Notes: generated by a model from the letters alone, not told the origin. Positions 26,127 through 35,762 are shown, numbered from the stretch's first letter. The stretch: DNA of 64,000 nucleotides from Sphingosinicella terrae (GCF_003347635.1 NZ_QDFY01000001.1:682001-746000), one strand, 5' to 3'. Made by a program: numbers and translations.

Positions 26127-26699
26127 CTAGGGCACCCTCTGCCCCACGACGTTGCCGGCGGGCGCGTAGCGGCAGATCAGGAAGTCCCACTGGGCCGACC
26201 TATGGACGGCGCAGCCGAAGCGCACCGTCGCCGGCCAGATCATCTGCGTGTAATGGGCGACGTCACTCCAATGACCGCTGCGGCTCACCTCCGGGAAGGT
26301 GCCGGGCTCGAAGAGCCGCCGCTCCGCCGCCCAGCTTCCCACCATCTGATCGACCGGATAGGCACCGCGCGTACCCATCCAGAGATTCTCGCCTTGCCCT
26401 GTCCGCCCTTCGACTGGCGAGTGGGCAAGGCGGCCGAGACGCTCGAGAGCCGGTCCGTAAGCGGCCGCGGCGGCGGCGAGCGAGGTGTCCCAGCGCAGCG
26501 GCGCGGCCGCGACTGCGGACCGCTCGCGATTGTGGAGCGCGGTCAGACGGCCGGGCAGGTCGCGCAGGTCCTGTGGCGGCGCATCCGCCGGCGCCTCGCT
26601 GCGCACCATGGCACCATCGGCCCAAGGCGGCCGCGAGCCGCCGCAGCCGGCGAGCATGAGCGAGGCAAGCAGGAGCAAGTGATACGATCTAGGTGGCAT
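26127..26699 (-). CDS. CAP-domain (SCP/PR-1-like) lipoprotein
   Basis: Secreted 190-residue lipoprotein with one CAP domain. The signal peptide ends in the lipobox LAGC. Domain landmarks are LTALHNRERSAVAAAPLRWD, GENLWMGTRG, and the CAP signature VAHYTQMIWPATVRFGCA followed by WDFLICRYAPAGNVVGQ. The conserved His/Glu set of CAP proteins is partly visible (His of ALHNRER, Glu of GENLW, His of AHYTQ). Bacterial CAP proteins are largely of unknown function in the envelope. It is divergent from the PAS-domain gene across 100 bp. Confidence 0.88.
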   Translation of the reverse strand: MPPRSYHLLLLASLMLAGCGGSRPPWADGAMVRSEAPADAPPQDLRDLPGRLTALHNRERSAVAAAPLRWDTSLAAAAAAYGPALERLGRLAHSPVEGRTGQGENLWMGTRGAYPVDQMVGSWAAERRLFEPGTFPEVSRSGHWSDVAHYTQMIWPATVRFGCAVHRSAQWDFLICRYAPAGNVVGQRVP

Positions 26700-26737
26700 C
26701 AGGCTCTCCACCAGGGCAGAAAAGTGTGCGTTGCATC

Positions 26738-26762
26738 GGAACTTCGGGGTTTGACCTGAGTT
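26738..26762 (+). promoter_or_regulatory. Candidate general-stress (EcfG-type) promoter for the PAS gene
   Basis: GGAAC at 26738-26742, 16 bp, then AGTT at 26759-26762, against the EcfG consensus GGAAC-N16/17-CGTT. The -10 has one mismatch. It sits about 37 bp before the GTG at 26800. A similar element lies upstream of the membrane-protein operon at 55118. Confidence 0.35.
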
Positions 26763-26799
26763 AATCCAGCTCACGCGGGGGAATTTTCCGGAAGCTATC

Positions 26800-27384
26800 G
26801 TGTCAGAAGTCCAGCTCCAGCCTGTCGCTACGCCGACGCCGGACGAAATCGTCGAATTCGCCGTCACTTATCTCCAGGCCGGTGACGCCGAACTGCGAGA
26901 GCGTCTCGACGCCTTGCCGGCGCCCGTCTATCTCACCGACGCCGAGGGCTGGGTAACCTGGTACAATCAGGCTTGCGTCGATTTTGCCGGTCGCAGGCCG
27001 ACGCCCGGCGAGGATCGGTGGTGTGTCACATGGCGGCTCTACACCGAATGCGGGACGCCCTTGCCTCACGAGGAATGCCCCATGGCCGTCGCCATCCGCC
27101 AGGGAAAGCCGGTGCGCGGCGTCGTCGCCGTCGCGGAGCGCCCGGACGGCAGCCGCGTCCTTTTCACGCCGTTCCCCACGCCGGCCGTCGATGCCGACGG
27201 CAGGGTCGTCGGTGCCGTCAATCTTCTCATCGACATCACGGATTCCCGCCAGGCCGAAATGTTGCGCGCGCAGGCGCTCCGCTGCCGCCGGCTCGCCCAG
27301 TCGGTCACCGACACGCGCACCGTGTCGACGCTGACGCTGATGGCCCAGGAGTATGAGGAGCAGGCGAGCGCTCTTTCGGCGTGA
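26800..27384 (+). CDS. PAS-domain protein without an output domain
   Basis: A 194-residue soluble protein. Residues about 35-155 form a PAS domain beginning LDALPAPVYLTDAEGWVTWYNQACVDFAGR and ending AVNLLIDITDSRQAE, the standard PAS/PAC boundary. After it only a helical tail remains (LRAQALRCRRLAQSVTDTRTVSTLTLMAQEYEEQA); there is no kinase, cyclase or DNA-binding domain. Several cysteines (DRWCVTW, YTECGTPLPHEECPM) cluster in the PAS region and could bind a cofactor or metal. It begins at a GTG with GGAAG upstream. It may be a single-domain signalling partner; the partner is not in the window. A stress promoter candidate lies upstream. Confidence 0.8.
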   Translation: MSEVQLQPVATPTPDEIVEFAVTYLQAGDAELRERLDALPAPVYLTDAEGWVTWYNQACVDFAGRRPTPGEDRWCVTWRLYTECGTPLPHEECPMAVAIRQGKPVRGVVAVAERPDGSRVLFTPFPTPAVDADGRVVGAVNLLIDITDSRQAEMLRAQALRCRRLAQSVTDTRTVSTLTLMAQEYEEQASALSA

Positions 27385-27482
27385 CCGGCGGCGCCCGCGC
27401 GCCTTCCCTACCGATACCGCCACGACGACGCCGGACACCATCGGAGGCTTGGCGGCACCGGCCGTTTCGTTACAGTGGCGTC

Positions 27483-27920
27483 ATGACGCCGCAAATCGCT
27501 CCCCTTCGACCCGATCAGCAATCCGAGTGGGAGCCGCTCGCGCGCGGCTACAAGGCCTTCTATCGGGAAGATCCTTCCGACGAGGACTATCGCCGCACCT
27601 GGTCAAGGCTGATGGCCGCCGAGGTCATTTTCGGGCTGGGCGCCCATCTCGACGGGCGGCTGGTCGGCATTGCCCACTATCTCTTCCATCCGACCGTCTG
27701 GCTCGGCGAGGCCTGCTACCTGCAGGACCTGTTCACCGCTCCGGGCGTCCGTGGCCGCGGCGTCGCGCGCGCACTGATCGAGGCGGTGGCCGAGGCAGCC
27801 CGGGCGCGCGGAGCGAGCCGGTATTACTGGCTCACCGCCGAGGACAATGAGACGGCCCGGGCGCTGTACGACAAGGTGGCGACGTACAAGGGCTTCATCC
27901 GGTACGAGTTTCCGGTCTGA
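27483..27920 (+). CDS. GNAT-family N-acetyltransferase
   Basis: A 145-residue GNAT-fold enzyme that transfers an acetyl group from acetyl-CoA; the acceptor is unknown. The pyrophosphate-binding motif A reads DLFTAPGVRGRGVARALIEA (Q/RxxGxG/A), and motif B includes YYWLTAEDNETARALYDKVA. The ATG at 27483 agrees with family length; the frame is open from 27381 but overlaps the PAS gene end. It is separated from the PAS gene by 98 bp. Confidence 0.88.
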   Translation: MTPQIAPLRPDQQSEWEPLARGYKAFYREDPSDEDYRRTWSRLMAAEVIFGLGAHLDGRLVGIAHYLFHPTVWLGEACYLQDLFTAPGVRGRGVARALIEAVAEAARARGASRYYWLTAEDNETARALYDKVATYKGFIRYEFPV

Positions 27921-28034
27921 CGCCCTTCATTCGCCGATTGCCGAGGCGACGGATACCTCATCCTCTCACCCTGCCGCCCGCAATGGCCCATAATTAACAA
28001 GAGCTTGACGCTGTTACTTCTCGCCTGATGCGAG

Positions 28035-29714
28035 CTACCGCGTCAGCTTCTTGTAGCTCATCCGGTGCGGCCGGTCGGCTTCGGGACCGAGGCGGCGGCG
28101 CTTGTCCTCCTCATAGGCCTCGAAATTGCCCTCGAACCATTCGACGTGACTGTCGCCTTCGAAGGCGAGGATGTGAGTCGCCAAGCGGTCGAGGAAGAAG
28201 CGGTCGTGGCTGATGATCACCGCGCAGCCGGCGAAATTCTCGAGCGCCTCCTCGAGGGCGCGAAGAGTCTCGACGTCGAGATCGTTGGTCGGCTCGTCGA
28301 GAAGCAGCACGTTGCCGCCTTCCTTCAGCATCTTGGCAAGGTGGACGCGGTTGCGCTCGCCGCCGGAGAGCTGGCCGACCTTCTTCTGCTGGTCGGGACC
28401 CTTGAAGTTGAAAGCGCCGACATAAGCGCGCGTGCCCAATTCGTGTTTCCCGAAGCGGAAGACGTCGAGACCGTCCGAGATCTCCTCCCAGACATTCTTG
28501 TTAGGGCTGAGATGGTCGCGCGACTGGTCCACATAGCCGAGATGGACCGTCGGTCCGACCTTGATCTCGCCCGAATCCGGCTGCTCCTGGCCGGTGATGA
28601 GCTTGAACAGGGTGGTCTTGCCGGCGCCGTTCGGCCCGATGACGCCGACGATGCCGCCCGGGGGCAGGCTGAAGGTCAGGTCCTCGAACAGCAATTTATC
28701 GCCATAGGCCTTGGAGACGCCGTTGATGTCGATGACGTTGCCGCCGAGGCGCTCGGGCACCTGGATGAGGATCTGGGCCTTGCCGGGCGTGCGATTCTCC
28801 TGCGCCTCGACCAGCTCGTCGAACGCGCGGATGCGAGCCTTCGACTTGGCCTGCCGCGCCTTGGGCGAGCGCCGGATCCATTCGAGCTCGTCGTTGATCG
28901 CTTTCTGGCGGCCCGCCTCCTCGCGCTCCTCCTGCTCGAGGCGCTTCGCCTTCTTCTCGAGATAGCCCGAATAATTGCTTTCGTAGATGTAGTAGCGGCC
29001 GCGATCGAGCTCGAGCACCCAGTTGACGACATTGTCGAGGAAATAGCGGTCGTGGGTGACGAGGATGACGTTGCCCGGATAGTCGATCAGATGCTTCTCG
29101 AGCCACTGGACGCTCTCCGCGTCCAGATGGTTGGTCGGCTCGTCGAGCAGCAGGATGTCCGGCTTCTCGAGCAGCAGGCGGGTCAGCGCGACCCGGCGCT
29201 TCTCGCCGCCGGAAAGGTTGGTGACGGCGGCGTCACCGGGCGGGCAGCGGAGCGCATCCATCGCTATCTCGAGCTGGTTGTCGAGCGTCCAGCCGTCGAC
29301 GGCGTCGATCTTCTCCTGGAGCTCGCCCATCTCGGTCATCAGCGCGTCGAAATCGGCATCTTCGGGCGGATCGGCCATCATCGCGCTGATCGCGTTGAAC
29401 CGATCCATCATGTCCGCGACCGGCCGGACCGCGTCCATGACATTCTCCTTGACCGTCTTGGAGGGATCGAGCTGCGGCTCCTGCTCGAGATAGCCGACGC
29501 GGATGCCATCGCCCGGCCACGCCTCGCCGACGAACTCCTTGTCGCGGCCGGCCATGATCTTCATCAAAGTGGATTTGCCGGAGCCGTTGGGTCCGACGAT
29601 TCCGATCTTGGCATCGAGATAGAATTGCAGGTGGACGTCGTTCAGGATCGGCTTGTTCGCGCCGGGGAAGGTCTTGCTCAGACCCTTCATCACAAAGCTG
29701 TATTGGGCGGCCAT
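28035..29714 (-). CDS. ettA: Energy-dependent translational throttle protein EttA (ABC-F ATPase)
   Basis: Ribosome-associated ABC-F ATPase that gates entry into elongation according to ATP/ADP, 559 residues (E. coli 555). Two ATPase domains show Walker A GPNGSGKST near 41-49 and GPNGAGKT in the second, signatures NLSGGEKRR and QLSGGERNR, and Walker B LLLDEPTNHLD and LLLDEPTNDLD. Between them the tRNA-interaction linker contains EWIRRSPKARQAKSKAR, and the arm motif is short, as in EttA. There are no membrane segments. It stands alone, divergent from the M28 peptidase. Confidence 0.96.
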   Translation of the reverse strand: MAAQYSFVMKGLSKTFPGANKPILNDVHLQFYLDAKIGIVGPNGSGKSTLMKIMAGRDKEFVGEAWPGDGIRVGYLEQEPQLDPSKTVKENVMDAVRPVADMMDRFNAISAMMADPPEDADFDALMTEMGELQEKIDAVDGWTLDNQLEIAMDALRCPPGDAAVTNLSGGEKRRVALTRLLLEKPDILLLDEPTNHLDAESVQWLEKHLIDYPGNVILVTHDRYFLDNVVNWVLELDRGRYYIYESNYSGYLEKKAKRLEQEEREEAGRQKAINDELEWIRRSPKARQAKSKARIRAFDELVEAQENRTPGKAQILIQVPERLGGNVIDINGVSKAYGDKLLFEDLTFSLPPGGIVGVIGPNGAGKTTLFKLITGQEQPDSGEIKVGPTVHLGYVDQSRDHLSPNKNVWEEISDGLDVFRFGKHELGTRAYVGAFNFKGPDQQKKVGQLSGGERNRVHLAKMLKEGGNVLLLDEPTNDLDVETLRALEEALENFAGCAVIISHDRFFLDRLATHILAFEGDSHVEWFEGNFEAYEEDKRRRLGPEADRPHRMSYKKLTR

Positions 29715-29818
29715 GAGGCGCTCGTCTCCACAGGTTCACGTTGTACGGATTTCGGGCCGCTACCTAGTAGCGCCGGGCGGGATTGGCAAATGGGGGCTTG
29801 CCACTTAAGCCACTCGAC

Positions 29819-31222
29819 ATGAACAAGCTGATCCTCGCCGCTGCCCTCGCCCTTCCCGCCGTCCCCGCCTCCGCCCAGCCCTCGCCATCCACGCCGCAGG
29901 CGACGGTCGGGCAGCAGGCCGCGCAACTGCGTGACGCCGCCTTGAGCGACAATCTCGCCTGGACGCTGGTCGAGGAGCTCACCACCGAGGTCGGGCCGCG
30001 CCAGGCCGGCACCGAAGCCGAGGGGCGCGCCCGCGAATGGGCGGTGCGGCGGCTGACCGAGCTCGGCTTCAGCAATGTCCGGATCGAGCCGTTCGAAATG
30101 CCGGTCTGGGTACGCGGCCAGGAACGCGCCGAGATCCTCTCCCCTTTCCCCCAGCCGCTCGTCCTGACCGCGCTCGGCAATAGCGGTGCCACTCCCGCGC
30201 GCGGCATCGAGGCCGAGGTGATCGGCTTCGACAGCGTCGCCGCGCTTCAGGCGGCGAGCGACGAGAGCGTCCGCGGCAAGATCGTCTTCATCACCCATGG
30301 GATGACCCCGACCCAGGACGGGTCGGGCTATGGTCAGTTCGGGGCGCCGCGCCGGCAGGGACCGTCCATCGCCTCGCGCAAGGGCGCGGCAGGAATCGTG
30401 ATCCGCTCGATCGGCACGGACTATCACCGCAACCCTCATACCGGGGTGCAGATGTGGGCCGACGGAGCCCGGCCGATCCCGGCCGCCGCGCTCAGCATCC
30501 CCGACGCCGAGCAGCTTCAGCGCATCCTCGCGCGGGGCCGTCCGGTGCGGATGCGGCTCGTCCTGACGCCTCGCAACACCGGCCGCCACATGTCCGGCAA
30601 CGTCGTCGCCGAAGTGCCCGGAACCGATCCCGAGGCCGGAATCATCACGATCGGCGGCCATCTCGACAGCTGGGACCTGGGCACCGGTGCGATCGATAAT
30701 GCTGCCGGCGTCGCCATCACCACCGCCGCGGCGCATCGGATCATGCAGGCGGGCCGCCCCCGCCGGACGATCCGGGTCGTGTTGTTCGGCGCCGAGGAGG
30801 TCGGCGGCGGCGGCGGCGAGACCCATTTCCGCCTGCACCGGGAGCGCGGCAACGTCGTCCTCGTCGGCGAGTCCGATTTCGGCGCCGACCGGATCTGGCG
30901 GGTCAATTTCAACCTCGCGCCCGCCAATTCGGCGCTCGCCGACCGGATCACGGCCCTCCTCGCCCCGCTCGGCATCGTGCGCGGCCGCGACCCGGCCAAT
31001 GCCGGAGCCGATCTCGGCGAATGGCCCCGGGCCGGTTTTGCGGCTATCGACCTCAACCAGGACGGCACCCGTTATTTCGACTATCACCACACGCCGGACG
31101 ATACGCTCGACAAGGTCGACCCGGGCCAGCTCCGGCAGAATGTCGCCGCCTGGACGGCTTTGCTGGCCGTCGCCGCTGACGCGCCCGAGCGGATCGAGGC
31201 TATCCCGGCCCGAAGAGAGTGA
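29819..31222 (+). CDS. Secreted M28-family zinc peptidase
   Basis: A 467-residue metallopeptidase with a signal peptide (cleavage after PASA near residue 19). It has a protease-associated domain insert (about 125-240) and the M28 catalytic domain with zinc-binding His281 (IGGHLDSWDLG), Asp293 (AIDNAAG), catalytic Glu326-Glu327 (FGAEEVG) and a later His in YFDYHHTPDDT. Such enzymes are periplasmic or surface carboxy/aminopeptidases acting on oligopeptides. The ATG at 29819 is chosen because the signal peptide starts there; the frame opens at 29783. The TonB receptor follows 154 bp later on the same strand and may have its own promoter. Confidence 0.92.
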   Translation: MNKLILAAALALPAVPASAQPSPSTPQATVGQQAAQLRDAALSDNLAWTLVEELTTEVGPRQAGTEAEGRAREWAVRRLTELGFSNVRIEPFEMPVWVRGQERAEILSPFPQPLVLTALGNSGATPARGIEAEVIGFDSVAALQAASDESVRGKIVFITHGMTPTQDGSGYGQFGAPRRQGPSIASRKGAAGIVIRSIGTDYHRNPHTGVQMWADGARPIPAAALSIPDAEQLQRILARGRPVRMRLVLTPRNTGRHMSGNVVAEVPGTDPEAGIITIGGHLDSWDLGTGAIDNAAGVAITTAAAHRIMQAGRPRRTIRVVLFGAEEVGGGGGETHFRLHRERGNVVLVGESDFGADRIWRVNFNLAPANSALADRITALLAPLGIVRGRDPANAGADLGEWPRAGFAAIDLNQDGTRYFDYHHTPDDTLDKVDPGQLRQNVAAWTALLAVAADAPERIEAIPARRE

Positions 31223-31376
31223 AGCCAGGGGACCGCCGCCGCCCGGCCGAGGGGCGAAAGCGGTCGCCCGAACGTCAGGCCGTGGAGCGAGGTCGCCCAA
31301 GATCCTCCGCGCCTTGACCTCGCCGCCTCCTCCGAACAGAAGGAAGCGGCGCCGGGGGGCGACCTTTGAAGGACGC

Positions 31377-33305
31377 GTGACGCCTGTGCGACTGACGGTT
31401 CTCCTGACCGGGTGCGGCACCGTCGCGCTGGCGGCTACCGCTGCGAGTGCCGCGGCGCAGGAGTCAACCGAGGTCGCGGTCGCGGCGAGCGCCGCCGTTC
31501 AGGACCTGTCCGATTTCTCGATCGAGGAGCTGGCGCAGATCAACGTCCAGTCAGCGACCAAGCAGGACCAGCCGCTGAGCAGCGCCGCCACCGCTCTTTA
31601 TGTCATTACCGGCGAGGAGATTGCCGCCTCGGCTGCTCTCTCGATCCCCGAGGCGCTGCGGCTCGCGCCCAATCTCCAGGTCCAGCAGGTCGATGCGCGT
31701 CAATATGCGATCACCGCCCGAGGCTTCAACAGCGTCGAAACGTCGAACAAACTGCTCGTGCTGATCGACGGGAGGACCGTCTACTCGCCGCTCGCCTCGA
31801 CCGTGTTCTGGGAATTGCACAACCGCCCGATCGAGGACATCGCTCAGATCGAGGTGATCAGCGGGCCCGGTGGAACGCTGTACGGACCGAATGCCGTCAA
31901 CGGTGTCGTCAGCATCAACTCCCGCACCGCCCATGACACGATCGGCGGCATGGTCAGGGCCGCCGCCGGGGAGAATGAGCAAAGCGCCGTCGCGCGCTTC
32001 GGCACGCCGGTAGGGCCGGACGGCGCGATCCGCGTCTACGGCACCTGGTTTCATCGCGACGGACTCCCCCGCGGTGTCGGCCCCGAGGCCAATGATCGCT
32101 TCGAGGGAGTCCAGGGCGGCTTCCGTGCCGATTTTGCCGGTGAGAGCGATCACGTCACCGTCCAGGGCGACGTCTTCGAGACGGATACGGGCGGCGTGCG
32201 CGGCGACGGCGATCGCGGGCACAACCTCCTCGGCCGCTGGTCGCACGATTTCTCCCGGACCTCGTCGCTGCGCGTGCAGGGCTATTACGATTATTTTCGG
32301 CGCGACTTCCTGCTGGCGCACGATTCGCTGCAGACGTTCGATCTTGAAGCCCAGTATAATGGGCGGGCCGGTGCCCACGACCTCGTGGCCGGCGCCGGCA
32401 TCCGCACCACCCGCGACGAGTTCATCAACAATCTGAATGCCTTCCAGCTGGTACCTGCGAGTCGGCGGCTGTGGGTCTTCAACGCCTTCGTCCAGGACAG
32501 GATCGCCCTTTCGCCGGAGCTGGCGATCATCATCGGCCTCAAGGCCGAGCAATCGAGCTTTTCGGGACTAGAACTCCTGCCCAATGTCCGGCTGGCCTGG
32601 CAGCCGAACCCGCATACCCTCTTCTGGGGCGCGGTGTCGCGCGCCGTGCGGACGCCTTCACGGATCGATCGCCAGCTCCAGGCGCCGCCCCTGTTCATCG
32701 CCGCCAGCGATTTCGAGACCGAGAAGTTGATCGCGTTCGAGGCGGGCTATCGCGGCCAGCCAACCGACCGGACGAGCCTCTCCGTCTCCGTCTTCTTCAA
32801 TCGCTACGACGATATCCGCTCGACTGAGGGGACGAATCCGGCCATTTTTCCGATACGGCTGGGGAATGGCTGGCGCGGCCACAGCTATGGCGTCGAAGCC
32901 TGGAGCAGCCTCCAGGTCGCCGACTGGTGGCGCCTCACGCTCGGCCTTGCCACCCTCTGGAAGGACTTTGAGCTCAAACCGGGGCACCTGGACCTCGCTT
33001 CCGGCGATTCGCTCGGCCATGACCCGGAATACCAGCTGCTCGGCCGCTCGCAGATGACGCTTGCGCCGGGGCTGACTCTCAACGCGGGCCTGCGCTGGGT
33101 GGGCGATCTCGAATCGCGTTCCGGGCCGGGAATTGGCGATTATGTCGAGGCCGATGCCCGGCTCGGCTATCGGCTGGACGAGCAGGTCGAGCTGTTCATT
33201 GCCGGACGCAACCTCCTTCGCCGTCGCCATGCCGAGAGCGACGACACCGACCGCGCCCAACTTGCCCACCGCAGCGTCATCGCGGGCACGAGGGTCGTCT
33301 TTTGA
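31377..33305 (+). CDS. TonB-dependent receptor of a three-gene signalling cluster
   Basis: Outer-membrane receptor, about 642 residues. The frame is open from 30687, overlapping the peptidase gene, but the signal peptide begins at the GTG at 31377 (or GTG 31386), with AAGGA just upstream. The mature N terminus reads DLSDFSIEELAQINVQSATK, followed by a plug with ALYVITGEEI and LIDGRTVYSPL, and a 22-strand-type barrel ending in GTRVVF with the terminal Phe typical of outer-membrane proteins. This receptor subclass commonly sits next to a YfiR-like gene and a sensor protein. Here the next start overlaps its stop (TTGA), so the three genes are coupled. Ligand unknown. Confidence 0.9.
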   Translation: MTPVRLTVLLTGCGTVALAATAASAAAQESTEVAVAASAAVQDLSDFSIEELAQINVQSATKQDQPLSSAATALYVITGEEIAASAALSIPEALRLAPNLQVQQVDARQYAITARGFNSVETSNKLLVLIDGRTVYSPLASTVFWELHNRPIEDIAQIEVISGPGGTLYGPNAVNGVVSINSRTAHDTIGGMVRAAAGENEQSAVARFGTPVGPDGAIRVYGTWFHRDGLPRGVGPEANDRFEGVQGGFRADFAGESDHVTVQGDVFETDTGGVRGDGDRGHNLLGRWSHDFSRTSSLRVQGYYDYFRRDFLLAHDSLQTFDLEAQYNGRAGAHDLVAGAGIRTTRDEFINNLNAFQLVPASRRLWVFNAFVQDRIALSPELAIIIGLKAEQSSFSGLELLPNVRLAWQPNPHTLFWGAVSRAVRTPSRIDRQLQAPPLFIAASDFETEKLIAFEAGYRGQPTDRTSLSVSVFFNRYDDIRSTEGTNPAIFPIRLGNGWRGHSYGVEAWSSLQVADWWRLTLGLATLWKDFELKPGHLDLASGDSLGHDPEYQLLGRSQMTLAPGLTLNAGLRWVGDLESRSGPGIGDYVEADARLGYRLDEQVELFIAGRNLLRRRHAESDDTDRAQLAHRSVIAGTRVVF

Positions 33306-33838
33306 CCGCGCGCGTGATCCTCCTGCTGCTGCTGCTGCTCCTCGGCGTCGCCGCCCCGGCGGTGGCCCAGCCGACGGAGGATGCGGTGAAAGCGGCGTTC
33401 ATTCCCAAATTCGCACGCTATGTGCAGTGGCCGGCTCAAGTACATCCAGGACCACGAGAACCCGTGCAACTGTGCGTCATCGGCGAGGATCAGTTCGGCA
33501 ACCTGATCGATCGCGCGGCGGCGAGCGAGCAGGTGGATGGGCGCACGGTCGCGGTCCGCCGCCTGGCGGATGCCGCCGGATCCGAGGCTTGTCACCTCGC
33601 CTTCGTACGCGGCGGAAATGCGCAGGAGACGCGCCAGATGCTCTTTGCGATGCGCGGCCAACCCGTTCTCACCATCACGGACAGCCGCGCCGGGGCCACG
33701 CGGGGCATGATCCATTTCACCGTCGCGGGGGGACGCGTGCGCTTCTTCATCGACCAGGCGGAAGCCCAGGCACATGGCCTTTCGATCAGTTCCCGCCTGC
33801 TCGCATTGGCGCTCGGCGTCAGGCAGCGACGCACATGA
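33302..33838 (+). CDS. YfiR-family (DUF4154) periplasmic protein
   Basis: A 178-residue secreted protein: signal peptide MTARVILLLLLLLLGVAAPAVAQ, then EDAVKAAFIPKFARYVQWP, the standard opening of the YfiR family. Two cysteines (Cys58, Cys97) could form a disulfide. In Pseudomonas, YfiR binds the periplasmic domain of the diguanylate cyclase YfiN and represses it until relieved by redox stress or YfiB. Translation starts at a TTG overlapping the receptor stop, with GAGGG 8 nt upstream. The downstream kinase carries a YfiN-like periplasmic sensor, so this protein likely gates that kinase (inference). Confidence 0.87.
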   Translation: MTARVILLLLLLLLGVAAPAVAQPTEDAVKAAFIPKFARYVQWPAQVHPGPREPVQLCVIGEDQFGNLIDRAAASEQVDGRTVAVRRLADAAGSEACHLAFVRGGNAQETRQMLFAMRGQPVLTITDSRAGATRGMIHFTVAGGRVRFFIDQAEAQAHGLSISSRLLALALGVRQRRT

Positions 33839-35580
33839 GACGCCGGCTCACCACGATCCCCGGCGGCTTGAGCAACGCGCCCGGCGCGATCGTCGCGGTC
33901 GTGACGCTGCTGCTGCTCTCGGGGATCGGGATCATCATCCAGAACGAGGCCGCCTATCGCGACTTCCAGGTCCAGGAGACCCGGGTCCAGGCCGAGATCC
34001 TCGCCGCCAACGTGACGGCTGCGCTCGATTTCGGCGATGCCCAGGCGGCCCAGGAAGCGGTCGACGCCATCCGGGTCAACCGGCAGGTCCGCGCCGTCGG
34101 CATCTATGATCTCGGCGGAGCGTTGGTCGCGGGCTACGGCCGCGACGGCACCGATCCCCCGCGCCAGCTGACGCAATTGCAGCCGAGTCGCCAGGCGGTT
34201 CTGACTGCCCGGGTGCCGGTCCAGAGCAGCGGCGAACGGATCGGATCGGTGCTGCTGGTCTCCGATGCCGAGCCGGTCTCTCGGCGGCTCAATCGCTACA
34301 TGGTCATGGGCCTGCTGGTGGTGATGGCGGCGCTCGTTATCATCGTCCTCGGCATCGGCCAGAACGCCCTGCGGCGCGCCAATCGCAAGCTCGAGGAGCG
34401 GGCCAACACGCTGGTCGCCACCAATGCCGAGCTCAAGGTCCAGATCACCGAGCGGACGCGCGCGGAGGACCAGCTTCGCCAGTCGCAGAAGCTCCAGGCA
34501 CTGGGCCAGCTCACCGGCGGGATCGCCCACGACTTCAACAATCTGCTGACGGTCATCCAGGGGTCGGCCGACATGCTTCGCCGGCCCGGACTCGACGAGG
34601 CGAAGAGGATCCGCTTCGCCGATGCAGTCGTCCAGGCCTCGAGCCGCGCCGCTGCCCTCACCGGCCAACTGCTCGCCTTTGCCCGCAGGCAGCCGCTCCA
34701 GCCGGAGGTGATCGACGTCAATGCCCTGATCCAAGGCATGACCGACCTGCTCGACCGGACGCTGGGCGAGCGCATCGCGATCGCGACGGACCTGACGGCC
34801 GGCCGCTGCGCCGTCGAGGCGGACCGGGCCCAGCTGGAATCCGCCTTGCTCAACATCGCCGTGAATGCGCGTGATGCGATGCCTGACGGGGGCACGCTGA
34901 CCATCGGTACGGCGCTTCGCGAGGAGGGCGCAGACGGCAATATGGTGGCGATCTTCGTAACGGACAGCGGCTTCGGCATGGACGCCGAAACGCTGGGCCG
35001 CGCCATCGAGCCCTTCTTCACGACCAAGAGCATGGGCAAGGGCACCGGGCTCGGGCTCAGCCAGGTCTATGGTTTCGCGACGCAGTCGGGGGGCGATGTG
35101 CGCATCTCCAGCACGCCCGGCGTCGGCACCACCGTGACTCTGCTGCTGCCGTTCAGCGGCGACGCCCTCGACCATCGCGACGAAGCCAGGGTCGGCCGCC
35201 TGCAGCCGCGCCGCACGGGTCGAATTCTCCTCGCTGAGGACAATGAGGAAGTGGGCGAGTTCGCGCAGACGCTCCTGAGCGAGCTCGGCCATGAGGTGCG
35301 CTGGGCACGGACGGGGGAAGAAGCGCTCGAGCTAGCCGCCCGGGAGCCGTTCGACGCCGTCTTCTCCGATGTGGTGATGCCCGGAATGAGCGGCCTGGAG
35401 CTCGCCGAAGTCCTGGCCGCCCAGCAGCCGCAGCTGCCGGTGATCCTCACCACCGGCTATAGCGATGAGATTGCCGAGACGGGTACCGGGGGACGCCCGG
35501 TGATCCTCAAGCCTTACCGGCTGGAGACGCTTTCCTCCGCGCTCGACCAGGCGCTGCGCGACAGGCAGGAACGGAGCTGA
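33835..35580 (+). CDS. Membrane hybrid histidine kinase with YfiN-like (CHASE8) sensor and receiver
   Basis: A 581-residue inner-membrane sensor. Helices at about 18-36 and 156-174 enclose a periplasmic region of about 120 residues containing [20 protein letters not shown], which resembles the CHASE8 domain of YfiN. A coiled coil (about 180-220), a HisKA box with His232 in [16 protein letters not shown], a full HATPase ([25 protein letters not shown]), and a C-terminal receiver with phospho-acceptor Asp512 ([11 protein letters not shown]) follow. The ATG overlaps the YfiR-like stop as ATGA. No separate response regulator is adjacent, so phosphate may go to an orphan regulator or histidine phosphotransferase elsewhere. 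Confidence 0.92.
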   Translation: MRRRLTTIPGGLSNAPGAIVAVVTLLLLSGIGIIIQNEAAYRDFQVQETRVQAEILAANVTAALDFGDAQAAQEAVDAIRVNRQVRAVGIYDLGGALVAGYGRDGTDPPRQLTQLQPSRQAVLTARVPVQSSGERIGSVLLVSDAEPVSRRLNRYMVMGLLVVMAALVIIVLGIGQNALRRANRKLEERANTLVATNAELKVQITERTRAEDQLRQSQKLQALGQLTGGIAHDFNNLLTVIQGSADMLRRPGLDEAKRIRFADAVVQASSRAAALTGQLLAFARRQPLQPEVIDVNALIQGMTDLLDRTLGERIAIATDLTAGRCAVEADRAQLESALLNIAVNARDAMPDGGTLTIGTALREEGADGNMVAIFVTDSGFGMDAETLGRAIEPFFTTKSMGKGTGLGLSQVYGFATQSGGDVRISSTPGVGTTVTLLLPFSGDALDHRDEARVGRLQPRRTGRILLAEDNEEVGEFAQTLLSELGHEVRWARTGEEALELAAREPFDAVFSDVVMPGMSGLELAEVLAAQQPQLPVILTTGYSDEIAETGTGGRPVILKPYRLETLSSALDQALRDRQERS

Positions 35581-35747
35581 ACGACGCGACGCCCTCCCCT
35601 GCTCGCGCTCGTCGCGCGCCTTGGACGAAGGTGGGAGCGCGAGCCCGGTGCGTGACGGCCGATCAAGGTGACGCCGACAAGCGACGCGTCGGGCGCGGCA
35701 GCCGGAGTCGAGATGCGCAGCTCCCCTCGCCGGCGCGCGTCATGTTA

Positions 35748-35762
35748 TTGACACTATTGTCA
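35748..35762 (+). promoter_or_regulatory. Inverted repeat with TTGACA upstream of the thioesterase gene
   Basis: TGACA-CTAT-TGTCA at 35749-35762 is a perfect 5-bp inverted repeat, and TTGACA (35748-35753) within it could serve as a -35 element. ATTGTC is repeated at 35774. It is an AT-rich patch about 40 bp ahead of the thioesterase start and may be a TetR-like operator overlapping the promoter. Confidence 0.4.
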
